30,965 nucleotides of DNA from NCBI GenBank assembly GCA_002328485.1, contig DCUF01000053.1, forward strand, positions 1 to 30,965. Reading direction: 5' to 3'. Below, one piece after another: positions 22,878 to 30,903 of this stretch (its first letter is position 1; each line of letters opens with the position of its first letter). The notes below the pieces were generated by a model that worked only from the letters and a program-made list of their open reading frames with translations, was not told the origin of the DNA and did not search any database. A program made the translations under genes and the position numbers. This DNA is from Deltaproteobacteria bacterium UBA2221. GTDB taxonomy: Bacteria > Desulfobacterota > Syntrophorhabdia > Syntrophorhabdales > WCHB1-27.

Positions 22878-23761
22878 TGCAGCTCACCCATACCTCTGTA
22901 CTTCTCGAAGCAGTACTGAACAATCTGATTCGTATTGAAGATCGAGTATTTGTGGACGCCACCCTGGGGGGTGGAGGGCACGCATACGGCATCCTTGATC
23001 AGTGCCGGGAGTTGGTGTTGATCGGGATCGACGCGGACGAGGATGCACTCCAGCGAGCGGAGCAGCGTCTATCACCTTTCAGGGAACGGATTCGGCTCCG
23101 AAAGGGCAATTTTCGTGACTTGAAAAAGATCTTGACCGCAGAAGGCATTGGCGCGGTTGACGGCATTCTTTTTGATCTTGGGATCTCTATGTTTCAGATG
23201 ATGGGTGGGCGCGGATTCAGCTTTAACGATGAAGACTCGCTGGATATGAGGATCGACCCTGATACGCCAATCACGGCCTTCGACGTGGTGAATCACTACA
23301 GCTATGTAAACCTAAAACGCATTATCGAGGAATATGGGGAGGAATGGGAAGCGCCCCGCATTGCCCGGGCGCTCATTGAGGCAAGAAAGAAGCGCCCTTT
23401 GGAGAGCGCAAAAGAGGTCGCAGCGGTCATAGAGAAGGTCAAGAGGAGGAGGGGAAAGATCCACCCTGCCACACAGACATTCCAGGCGCTGCGCATAGAA
23501 GTCAATCAAGAGCTGGAGAACCTGAAGATGGGACTCTCAGAGGCGACGGACGTCCTGTCCCCTGGCGGCAGGGTAGGGGTGATTACCTTTCATTCTATAG
23601 AGGACCGTGTGGTCAAAAACGTGTTAAGGACGTCGTCCGAGCTACGGGTTTTGACCAAGAAAGCCTTGAAGCCCGACCGGGCCGAGACGCGACAGAACCC
23701 CAGGGCAAGGAGTGCAAAGCTCAGAATAGCTGAAAAGCTTGGTGGCAGAGGCATGATATGA
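22877..23761 (+). CDS. rsmH: 16S rRNA (cytosine1402-N4)-methyltransferase
   Basis: SAM-dependent methyltransferase acting on C1402 of 16S rRNA in the 30S subunit. 294 residues from ATG 22877, which shares the A of the mraZ TGA; a TTG one codon earlier is possible. The N-terminus has HTSVLLEAVL, followed by the SAM-binding DATLGGGGHA (28-37). FDLGIS and FNDEDSLDMRID sit in the mid region, and ATQTFQALRIEVNQEL and VGVITFHSIEDR in the C-terminal half. All are highly conserved in RsmH. Its stop overlaps the ftsL start by 4 bp. Confidence 0.97.
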   Translation: MQLTHTSVLLEAVLNNLIRIEDRVFVDATLGGGGHAYGILDQCRELVLIGIDADEDALQRAEQRLSPFRERIRLRKGNFRDLKKILTAEGIGAVDGILFDLGISMFQMMGGRGFSFNDEDSLDMRIDPDTPITAFDVVNHYSYVNLKRIIEEYGEEWEAPRIARALIEARKKRPLESAKEVAAVIEKVKRRRGKIHPATQTFQALRIEVNQELENLKMGLSEATDVLSPGGRVGVITFHSIEDRVVKNVLRTSSELRVLTKKALKPDRAETRQNPRARSAKLRIAEKLGGRGMI

Positions 23762-24075
23762 CCGGCAAGACGGCCTATATCACGGTCAAAAGGACGAAAA
23801 CCGAGAGGCTCCCACTGCCGGGAAAGGGGGCTCTGTTTGTCTGCCTTGGCGTGATCATCCTTTTTCTCATTTGCTCGTCCTTCAGAAATGCCTGTGAGCT
23901 GACGAGGGATGACTTCATTGAAAAACTGGAAAACAACAAGAAGATTACAGAGACAAACAAGGCGCTCAAAGTGGAGCTTCTAGCCATAACCCAGAAGAAC
24001 TACGTTGCGTTTGCGGCCGAAGAGAGACTGGGGCTGAAGAAGCCGACCGAAGAAGAGGTTGTCATACTGAAATGA
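23758..24075 (+). CDS. ftsL: FtsL-like cell division protein
   Basis: 105 residues. A basic cytoplasmic end (1-23), one membrane segment (about 25-41, ALFVCLGVIILFLICSS), then a heptad-like charged coiled coil (about 48-90) form the FtsL/FtsB topology. Sequence identity in this family is always low, so the call rests on topology and on position between rsmH and the ftsI slot. The ATG overlaps the rsmH stop (ATGA), and its own stop overlaps the next start the same way. FtsL normally activates the FtsW-FtsI septal synthase through FtsB and FtsQ, which makes the degenerate neighbours notable. Confidence 0.82.
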   Translation: MTGKTAYITVKRTKTERLPLPGKGALFVCLGVIILFLICSSFRNACELTRDDFIEKLENNKKITETNKALKVELLAITQKNYVAFAAEERLGLKKPTEEEVVILK

Positions 24076-25088
24076 ATAAGACGTCCAAGAAAAGGGCCTT
24101 CTTCGTTGTCCTCGCCATATGCCTGGCCTACATCTCCGTGGCATTTCAGGCAACCGATCTTTTCAGCATGAAGCGTGCCTTGCCGGACCATGTTAGCCAG
24201 ACAAGTCCGATGAATATATACGCCGGTAACCTTCAGAGAGCCGAAACGCGTGGAAATGAAGCCCAAAAGACGGCTGAAGAAGTGGACCGGACCCCTGAAA
24301 CTGTATCCTCCTCCGTCAAGACCGAGGAGACCCCGCCGACCTACACGCCCGTACTGTCCGATCAGCCCACCGGGGCATTGGCAAAGGAGGCTCCGAAGTC
24401 GGCAGACGATAAGAGCCGTCACGGGGTGACCACGCCCCATGCCGTGAAAGATCGGCTTTCGATAGAGCCATCAGTTCTTATTGCCCTGCCTGTCGTCTGC
24501 CAAGCACTGAAGGAAGGACGTATCGACAAGGAAGGTTTGATTTTCTGGAAAAAGGATGGCTACAATAGTGGCAGCTGGAAAAAACCTGCCGACATCCTTA
24601 AGGACCATGACGAAGAGGGCATAAAGGTCCTTCTTCGAAGCGTTGGAAAAGACTTTTTCCTTGAAATCCTGAGGAAGGAAGGCATACAGACAAGGCCGGA
24701 CCTGAGTCCTGAAGAACTCATGACCGGCAAGGGTTACACCGTTGAAAAGAAGAAGCTCCTCTCCCTGTACCACCGCCATGTAGCCGACGGCTACAACGAG
24801 CTTTTCCCCTTCATGCTACCGACCATTGGTGTAATCAAGACGAAAGCGGGCTTTGAGCTTGTCGAGTCGGCTCGTTCCCTTAAACCCGCAAGAAAAGCAG
24901 AAGAGGAATGGCTTATGCCCAATCTCGCGAATCTTCCCCTGCGCCTGGCGATTGAGAGGCTTGCAGTCCACACCTCGCACATAAAGGTGTATGGCTCCGG
25001 GGTTGTCGTCGAACAGTCCCCACGCCCCTTCGAGAGGCTGCGAGGGGAATCGGAGGTCTCCTTGCAGGGGAGGTTGTATAGTCAATGA
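24072..25088 (+). CDS. FtsI-position pseudo-penicillin-binding protein with PASTA-like domain
   Basis: 338 residues versus 550-700 for FtsI/SpoVD. N-terminal membrane segment (9-26), a long low-complexity linker (about 55-125), then a stretch resembling part of a PBP transpeptidase domain: EPSVLIAL...QALKEGRI (132-151) aligns with EPGSxxK...AALEEGVI; GIKVLLRSVGKDFFLEIL (183-200) with the NxGxIKxxLxLGKxxFYxYL helix; GKGYTVEKKKLLSLY (219-233) with GQGITVTPLQLLxAY. By this reading the catalytic Ser and Lys fall on Val135 and Ala138. SxN is absent, and only a KTK (256-258) recalls KTG. Residues 282-332 are PASTA-like (MPNLANLPLRLAI, then GSGVVVEQSPRP). The pedestal domain is missing. Start and stop overlap ftsL and murE by 4 bp. 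Confidence 0.75.
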   Translation: MNKTSKKRAFFVVLAICLAYISVAFQATDLFSMKRALPDHVSQTSPMNIYAGNLQRAETRGNEAQKTAEEVDRTPETVSSSVKTEETPPTYTPVLSDQPTGALAKEAPKSADDKSRHGVTTPHAVKDRLSIEPSVLIALPVVCQALKEGRIDKEGLIFWKKDGYNSGSWKKPADILKDHDEEGIKVLLRSVGKDFFLEILRKEGIQTRPDLSPEELMTGKGYTVEKKKLLSLYHRHVADGYNELFPFMLPTIGVIKTKAGFELVESARSLKPARKAEEEWLMPNLANLPLRLAIERLAVHTSHIKVYGSGVVVEQSPRPFERLRGESEVSLQGRLYSQ

Positions 25089-26536
25089 GGCTCTCCGATC
25101 TGCTCGCCGACATGCCGATCCTGGAGGTAAGAGGGCCTCTCCCTGACGAAGTTTCGGGCATCACCAAGGACTCACGTGATGTGGAGAAAGATAGTCTGTT
25201 TTTTGCCACAGGATCCAGCAAGGCCTTCATTCATGAGGCCGTGCAGAGAGGCGCGTCCGCTGTTGTTTCTGATGCAGCGAGCCCTGACGCCCCATGCTGC
25301 ATAGTCGTATCTGATCCGAGGATGGTCCTCGGAAGGATGGCGGCCAAGTATTATGGCTTCCCTTCTAAAAAGCTCCATGTTACCGGTGTCACGGGGACGA
25401 ATGGAAAGACGACCACAACCTATTTGGTGGAGTCCATGCTCCGCGCATGGGGAAAGAAGGCCGGGGTTATCGGCACGATTTCCTACCGGTTTGGTGATAA
25501 CGAGCTGAGAAGACCGAATACGACCCCTGAATCGACGGAGATCCAGAAACTCCTCTTCGACATGATTCAGGGGGGAGTCGAGTATGCCATCATGGAGGTC
25601 TCCTCTCATGCCCTGGACCAGCACCGGGTGGAGGGGATCGATTTCGATATCGGGATATTCACCAATCTGACCCACGACCATCTGGACTATCACGGAACAC
25701 TGGAGCGCTACAGAGAGGCCAAAAGGCTCCTTTTTGAGCACTATCTCGCCAGGAGTTCTAAAGCGAAACGCTATTCCATCCTCAACCTGGATGATCCCCT
25801 GGTGGGCCTGTTCGCCACCAAAGGCAAGGCCACGACCTTGACATACGGTATCGAACACCAGGGAGACGCCTTCCCGACCTGGCTCGACGAGACGGTTGCC
25901 GGGCTCAGTCTGGGGCTTTCTGTTCTCGGCCGGGAATTGGAGGTCTCCTCGCCTATGGTTGGCACCTTCAACGTCTCCAACATCTTGGCGGCGGTACTGT
26001 ACGGATACGCGATCGGCATGCCTTTTGAGATCATCAGCAAAGGTATCTGCGATCTTTCGGGGGTTCCGGGCCGGCTCGAGCGGGTGGCCAACACCAAGGG
26101 CTTTCACGTTTTTGTCGATTACGCCCACACGCCCGATGCCCTCATGAAAACGCTCAAGACGGTGAATAGCTTCAAAACCACCCGGTTGCTCCTCCTGTTC
26201 GGGTGTGGAGGCGACAGGGACAAGGCGAAGCGGCCGGTCATGGGCGGCATCGCATCGGAGATGGCCGACTTTACGGTTGTTACCTCCGACAACCCCAGAA
26301 CGGAGGACCCCAGGGCAATCATCGATGACATCGTACCGGGGCTGAAGGGGAATAATTTCAAGATTGTTGAGGACAGAAAGGAGGCCATTCACGAGATCAT
26401 CCGAATGGCCCGTCCGGAAGACATCATCGTGGTGGCAGGAAAAGGGCATGAAGACTATCAGATCATCGGCCAAACGAAATACCATTTCAGCGATAGAGAA
26501 GTGATCGAGGAGTGTCTCTCAGATGTGGCAGCTTGA
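25085..26536 (+). CDS. murE: UDP-MurNAc-tripeptide synthetase (meso-diaminopimelate adding)
   Basis: ATP-dependent cytosolic ligase adding the third amino acid to UDP-MurNAc-L-Ala-D-Glu. 483 residues. The P-loop GTNGKTTT is at 104-111, the carbamylated lysine in YREAKRL (Lys213), and VDYAHTPDAL starts near 344. DNPRTEDP (402-409) contains the DNPR motif that selects meso-diaminopimelate over lysine, so the wall is of the Gram-negative A1gamma type. Its ATG overlaps the previous stop (ATGA), and it overlaps murF by 14 bp. Confidence 0.97.
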   Translation: MRLSDLLADMPILEVRGPLPDEVSGITKDSRDVEKDSLFFATGSSKAFIHEAVQRGASAVVSDAASPDAPCCIVVSDPRMVLGRMAAKYYGFPSKKLHVTGVTGTNGKTTTTYLVESMLRAWGKKAGVIGTISYRFGDNELRRPNTTPESTEIQKLLFDMIQGGVEYAIMEVSSHALDQHRVEGIDFDIGIFTNLTHDHLDYHGTLERYREAKRLLFEHYLARSSKAKRYSILNLDDPLVGLFATKGKATTLTYGIEHQGDAFPTWLDETVAGLSLGLSVLGRELEVSSPMVGTFNVSNILAAVLYGYAIGMPFEIISKGICDLSGVPGRLERVANTKGFHVFVDYAHTPDALMKTLKTVNSFKTTRLLLLFGCGGDRDKAKRPVMGGIASEMADFTVVTSDNPRTEDPRAIIDDIVPGLKGNNFKIVEDRKEAIHEIIRMARPEDIIVVAGKGHEDYQIIGQTKYHFSDREVIEECLSDVAA

Positions 26537-27881
26537 CGAGGTGATCCGGGCCGTGGAAGGGACGGCGCTGCATACCGCCCAAGGCTCGTTCACGGGGATT
26601 TCGACCGATTCCAGAACCATACAGGAAGGCGAGCTCTTTGTGCCTTTAAAGGGGCCGCGCTTTGACGGCCATGCCTTTATCGGCGAGGCGTTCTTGCGCG
26701 GGGCCGCGGGAAGTCTCTGCGACAAGGGGAGGGAGAGCGAGCTGCGCGGGGCCGCGGGAACGGTCATCCTGGTCGCCGATGCCAACGAGGCCCTGCTCGA
26801 CCTGGCACGAGACCGACGGGCCAGGATTGGTGCCACCTTCATTGCCCTGACGGGGAGCAACGGCAAGACGACGACCAAGGAGCTGCTTGCCCGGATGATG
26901 GAAACCACCTTCCCGGTCGCCTATAATCAAAGGAACTACAACAACCGCATCGGTGTTTCCCAGACGCTGCTGGGGATAGAGTCTGACCCGGCTTTTTTCA
27001 TCATGGAGCTCGGGACCAACCATAAAGGTGAGATCGCCGAGCTGGCCGCCCTGGTCAAGCCTGATATGTCCCTTATCACGAATGTCAATCCCTCACACCT
27101 GCAAGGTTTGGGGGACCTGGATGGCGTCTATCGGGAGAAGACGGACCTCTTCAGAGCCACGAAGGAGGGAGGGGCGATATTCATAAACAAGGATGATCCA
27201 TTGCTCGCCTGCTACAAACCGGAGTCAAGAATCCACACCCATCGCTTCAGTATGCTCACAAAAGCCGAATCCACCTTGGACATTCTCGAGGATAAGGGGC
27301 TTTTGGGTTTTGACATCAGTCTTAAGCTCGGGAAGGAGACGGTCACCACGAGCACCCCCCTCCTTGGACGCCACAACCTCGCCAACATTCTGGCCGCTGC
27401 GGCCGTTGCCCATCAGTCAGGGGCAGGGGCAGACAACATCGGTAAGGCCATAGAAGGCTTCCAGCCCTATGCGGGTCGATTCAGAAGTATGGAATCGACG
27501 AGGGGTTACACCGTCATAGACGATACCTACAACGCCAATCCCGCCTCTATGGAAAAGGCCGTGGCCACCCTGGTCGGTCTTCCCTGTAAGGGCAAAAAGA
27601 TAGTGATCCTGGGTGATATGAAGGAATTGGGGGAGGAGACAGCCTATTACCATCGGGAATTGGGCCGTATGCTTGCCAAGGCCGACATCCCCCTCACGTT
27701 GTTGCTGGGGGATCAGATCAGGGTCGTTCAGGACGAAGTGAAAAACGGCCGCGTCTTCTTTTTTCAGGAAAGCTCGGCCCTCTTACGCCACGCTCTAGAG
27801 GCGGCAGAGAAGGACGACATCATTCTGGTGAAGGGGTCCAGGGCACTCAGGATGGACGATATCGTGGAGGGACTTCTCTAA
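26523..27881 (+). CDS. murF: UDP-MurNAc-tripeptide:D-Ala-D-Ala ligase
   Basis: Adds D-alanyl-D-alanine to complete the UDP-MurNAc-pentapeptide in the cytoplasm. 452 residues. An N-terminal UDP-binding domain (GISTDSRTIQEGELFVPLKG) is followed by the P-loop GSNGKTTTKE (111-120), then NYNNRIGVSQTL, MELGTNHKGEI and the C-terminal DDTYNANPASMEKA, all typical. The N-terminal part contains an in-frame 18-bp direct repeat (LRGAAG at 58-63 and 74-79). The start lies inside murE; the stop TAA shares a base with the mraY ATG. Confidence 0.97.
   Translation: MWQLDEVIRAVEGTALHTAQGSFTGISTDSRTIQEGELFVPLKGPRFDGHAFIGEAFLRGAAGSLCDKGRESELRGAAGTVILVADANEALLDLARDRRARIGATFIALTGSNGKTTTKELLARMMETTFPVAYNQRNYNNRIGVSQTLLGIESDPAFFIMELGTNHKGEIAELAALVKPDMSLITNVNPSHLQGLGDLDGVYREKTDLFRATKEGGAIFINKDDPLLACYKPESRIHTHRFSMLTKAESTLDILEDKGLLGFDISLKLGKETVTTSTPLLGRHNLANILAAAAVAHQSGAGADNIGKAIEGFQPYAGRFRSMESTRGYTVIDDTYNANPASMEKAVATLVGLPCKGKKIVILGDMKELGEETAYYHRELGRMLAKADIPLTLLLGDQIRVVQDEVKNGRVFFFQESSALLRHALEAAEKDDIILVKGSRALRMDDIVEGLL
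26695..26760 (+). repeat. 18-bp direct repeat within murF
   Basis: TGCGCGGGGCCGCGGGAA occurs at 26695-26712 and again at 26743-26760, exactly 48 bp (16 codons) apart and in frame. Each copy encodes LRGAAG. It is very GC-rich and may reflect a small tandem duplication in a surface loop of the first domain. Confidence 0.6.
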
Positions 27882-28957
27882 TGCTCTATTATCTGCTGTA
27901 CCCGCTTCACGCCTATGTAAGCGCCTTCAATGTCTTCAGATACATAACCTTTCGGACGGTGCTCTCGACCCTCACGGCCCTGGTGATCAGCTTCTATCTT
28001 ACTCCCCGGGCCATCCGCCTTTTCCAGCAGTTGAAGATCAAGGCCGACAAACGGGAAGACGTGCCCGACAGGCATGAAAGCAAGAAGGGCACGCCCACCA
28101 TGGGTGGTGCTGTCATCCTTGTGGCTACCATTATTCCCACACTACTCTGGGCCGATCTCAAGAATCAGTATATCTGGATCGTCACCCTATCCCTCGTATC
28201 CTTTGGCATGATCGGCTTTTTCGATGACTTGAGGAAATTGAAGGGGCAGAACGGAAAGGGGGTTCCAGGAAAGACCAAACTGCTCCTGGAGATCCTTTTC
28301 GCTCTCATCATCAGTGCCCTTATCTACTCACAGAGCGGCTTTCTTCCAGAGCTGACGATACCGTTTTTCAAGAACCTTACGCCCGATCTAGGGCTCTTCT
28401 ATGTTGGGCTGTGCGTGCTTATCATCGCCGGTTCATCCAACGGCGTCAACCTGACCGACGGCCTGGATGGCCTCGCCATTGGCCCGGTCATAACCGTCTG
28501 CTCAACCTTCCTCCTTTTCGCCTATCTCGTGGGCAATATCAAGTTCGCCCAGTATCTGCAGATCGTCTATGTAAAGGGTGCCGGCGAGTTGACGATCCTG
28601 TGCGGTGCCATGCTCGGAGCCGGCCTCGGGTTCCTCTGGTACAATGCCTATCCGGCGGAGCTTTTCATGGGAGATACCGGGTCCCTCTCGCTGGGTGCTG
28701 CCCTGGGCACCATGGCGGTGATCATAAAACAGGAGGTCCTCCTCGTGATCGTAGGGGGGATATTCGTGATGGAGACGCTTTCGGTGATCATCCAGGTGCT
28801 TTCCTTCAAGACCAGGGGGAAGAGGGTCTTTCGGATGGCTCCGATCCATCATCATTTTGAGCTGAAAGGATGGAACGAGGAGAAGATCGTGGTCCGATTC
28901 TGGATCGTATCCATTATGCTTGGGCTCTTTGCCATAAGCACGCTGAAACTGAGATAA
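27881..28957 (+). CDS. mraY: Phospho-MurNAc-pentapeptide translocase
   Basis: Integral membrane enzyme that moves phospho-MurNAc-pentapeptide from UDP to undecaprenyl phosphate, giving lipid I. 358 residues, ten hydrophobic segments. The active-site signatures are present: Asp115-Asp116 in FFDDLRKL, NLTDGLDG with Asp193 and Asp196, and the APIHHHFE loop near residue 325. GTPTMGG (70-76) is also typical. The ATG shares a base with the murF stop. The next gene starts 18 bp downstream, leaving no room for murD. Confidence 0.97.
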   Translation: MLYYLLYPLHAYVSAFNVFRYITFRTVLSTLTALVISFYLTPRAIRLFQQLKIKADKREDVPDRHESKKGTPTMGGAVILVATIIPTLLWADLKNQYIWIVTLSLVSFGMIGFFDDLRKLKGQNGKGVPGKTKLLLEILFALIISALIYSQSGFLPELTIPFFKNLTPDLGLFYVGLCVLIIAGSSNGVNLTDGLDGLAIGPVITVCSTFLLFAYLVGNIKFAQYLQIVYVKGAGELTILCGAMLGAGLGFLWYNAYPAELFMGDTGSLSLGAALGTMAVIIKQEVLLVIVGGIFVMETLSVIIQVLSFKTRGKRVFRMAPIHHHFELKGWNEEKIVVRFWIVSIMLGLFAISTLKLR

Positions 28958-28975
28958 GAGGGAAAGAGAAGGACC

Positions 28976-29839
28976 ATGAGAAGGAGTAGGGGTGTGAGCA
29001 TCAGGACAGGCGCAAAAAGACCGAGGCGGGCCAGCTCTTCGTCCGGTGAGGGCGGCCTTCGCAAGACCTTTGTCCTGGCCGCCTCCAGTCTCTTTCTCTA
29101 TGCCCTCTTTCGAGACATGAACCTCGCGAAAACCCTTCTCCTGGTGGCCGGTCTTATTGGTGCCTTCGCCGTTTCCCGCGTGCCCACCAGGGCGATCCTG
29201 GGCATGAAATACCCTTTGATTTGCCTGAGTTTTGGTCTTTCGGCCGGTCTTTTCTTCTATCCCTCGATTCGCGGTTACGCAGCTCAATTAGCTTCCCTTT
29301 TCCTTTCCTTCTACAGCATTGCCCTCTATCTGGCCACGGATGAGGAGAAGGCGAAGAAGCCCTATAAACAGATGATTGCCCTGGCTCTGCTCTTTATATC
29401 GTCTTCCTACAACCTGATCATGACCTCCAGGCCGGAGGTCATCCTGCCGTTGACGATTACCAGTATACTCTTTCTGTTCATCCTGAACAGGACCAAATCC
29501 CTTCCTGTCCTCGGTGCCTATACCCTTGTGATCCTGGTTATTCTGTACGCCCGGCACTGTACCGGTTTTGGGTATAGTCTAAGAGTGAGCGGCGTTGAGC
29601 GATACCTTCTTCTCGGGGCCGCTTTCCTGCTTCTTTTCATCTCCTTCGTGGGTTTTGTCAAGGATTCCGGGCCGACCCGCGTGGTCGCTTTTTTTGGGAG
29701 CCTTTACCTGTCGATCGATCTGCTGATGTCCGTTGGCTTCTCTTTCAGGGGCATTCTCATGCATCAGCCCTCCATGGCACTCCTTATCGTCAGCCCCCTA
29801 CTGGGGCTTACTATGAAAGGAGGAGGTGAGCGGACATGA
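28976..29839 (+). CDS. FtsW-position polytopic membrane protein, probable degenerate SEDS
   Basis: 287 residues versus 370-400 for FtsW. A basic, Ser/Arg-rich cytoplasmic end (1-30) precedes eight or nine hydrophobic segments. The region LASLFLSFYSIALYLATDEE (about 105-124) and the following RPEVILPL (152-159) resemble the FtsW stretch ending in QPDLGTAL, with the Asp replaced by Glu. The large extracytoplasmic loop that carries the SEDS catalytic Asp (HTDF) is replaced by about 15 residues (191-208), and the final GGSS motif is absent. By position (mraY-[murD]-ftsW-murG) it is the ftsW slot. ATG 28976 follows AAGGA; the stop overlaps murG by 4 bp. It could also be an unrelated membrane protein. 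Confidence 0.6.
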   Translation: MRRSRGVSIRTGAKRPRRASSSSGEGGLRKTFVLAASSLFLYALFRDMNLAKTLLLVAGLIGAFAVSRVPTRAILGMKYPLICLSFGLSAGLFFYPSIRGYAAQLASLFLSFYSIALYLATDEEKAKKPYKQMIALALLFISSSYNLIMTSRPEVILPLTITSILFLFILNRTKSLPVLGAYTLVILVILYARHCTGFGYSLRVSGVERYLLLGAAFLLLFISFVGFVKDSGPTRVVAFFGSLYLSIDLLMSVGFSFRGILMHQPSMALLIVSPLLGLTMKGGGERT

Positions 29840-30903
29840 AGCTTCTTATTGCGGCAGGAGGAACGGGAGGTCATATCTTTCCGGGCATAGCCGTTGCCGA
29901 GGCCTTTCAGGGGCTGGATGAGGACAATGAGGTCCTCTTTGTGGGAACGGAATACGGTATGGAGAAGCGGATCGTGCCGGCCACGGGATTCAGACTCCTC
30001 ATGATAGCCGGGAGTCCCTTTCTGGGCACCAGTGTCGTCAGAAAGGCCGGAACCATCTTACGGGTTCTGAAAGGCGTGGGTACGGCCATGACTATCATTC
30101 GGAATGAAAAGCCGGACGCCGTCATCGGCATGGGCGGTTTTACCTGCGTGCCCGTGATGCTGGCGGCCCTTCTTTTGAAGCGGCCTGCCTTTCTTCATGA
30201 GCAAAACGTCTACCCAGGTCTGGCGAACAGACGGTTTTCTCGGTATGTTCGGGCGGTCTTTACCAGCTTCGATGCGACGAAAGCGTATCTAAAGGGGAAC
30301 CTCGTCCACACGGGCAACCCCGTGAGAAAGACCTTGAGGGTTTTCACGCCGCCTGTCAAAGAGAACGGGGACTTCGGGGTCTTCATTTTCGGCGGCAGCA
30401 GGGGTGCACATGCCATCAACCAGGCAATGATTGCTCTTCTTCCGCAACTTTCCGACCTCAAGGACATAGTGCTCTACCATCAAACCGGGACGGACGACTA
30501 CGAATCGGCCATAAAGGCCTACGGAAAGAGCGGATTGACCAACGAGGTCTTCCCCTTTACCGATCGCATGGAAAAGTACTACGGCCTTTCCGACGTGGTC
30601 ATTGCTCGGGCAGGGGCAGCCACGATATTTGAACTGGCCTATTTCAACCGGCCGGCAATCCTCGTTCCCTATCCCTTTTCGGCCGGTGGCCACCAGTTGA
30701 AAAATGCCTCCTACGTTGCGGACAAGGGTGGGGGGGTTGTGATCGAGAACGACAAACTGGCGGGGGGAGCCTTGCTTGAGACCCTTCGGGTCCTGCACGA
30801 CCATCGGGAGCGTCTGAAATCGATGGGACAGAACATAGGCTCCATATACATGAAGGACGCCGAAGAGGCGATAGCCAAGGGGATCATGGCACGTGTTTCA
30901 TAA
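29836..30903 (+). CDS. murG: UDP-GlcNAc:lipid I N-acetylglucosaminyltransferase
   Basis: Peripheral inner-membrane GT28 glycosyltransferase forming lipid II. 355 residues, preceded by a strong AGGAGG. The N-terminal GGTGGHIFPG (8-17) binds the lipid phosphate; MGGFTCVPVM (99-108) and HEQNVYPGLAN (121-131) follow. In the C-terminal domain FGGSRGAHAIN (185-195), the GAATIFEL strand and PYPFSAGGHQLKNA bind UDP-GlcNAc. It overlaps the previous gene (ATGA) and overlaps murC by 11 bp. Confidence 0.97.
   Translation: MKLLIAAGGTGGHIFPGIAVAEAFQGLDEDNEVLFVGTEYGMEKRIVPATGFRLLMIAGSPFLGTSVVRKAGTILRVLKGVGTAMTIIRNEKPDAVIGMGGFTCVPVMLAALLLKRPAFLHEQNVYPGLANRRFSRYVRAVFTSFDATKAYLKGNLVHTGNPVRKTLRVFTPPVKENGDFGVFIFGGSRGAHAINQAMIALLPQLSDLKDIVLYHQTGTDDYESAIKAYGKSGLTNEVFPFTDRMEKYYGLSDVVIARAGAATIFELAYFNRPAILVPYPFSAGGHQLKNASYVADKGGGVVIENDKLAGGALLETLRVLHDHRERLKSMGQNIGSIYMKDAEEAIAKGIMARVS

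Noticed and set aside
25172..26485. 437-codon minus-strand open frame over murE
   Set aside because: Shadow of murE; no ribosome binding site or recognisable motif.
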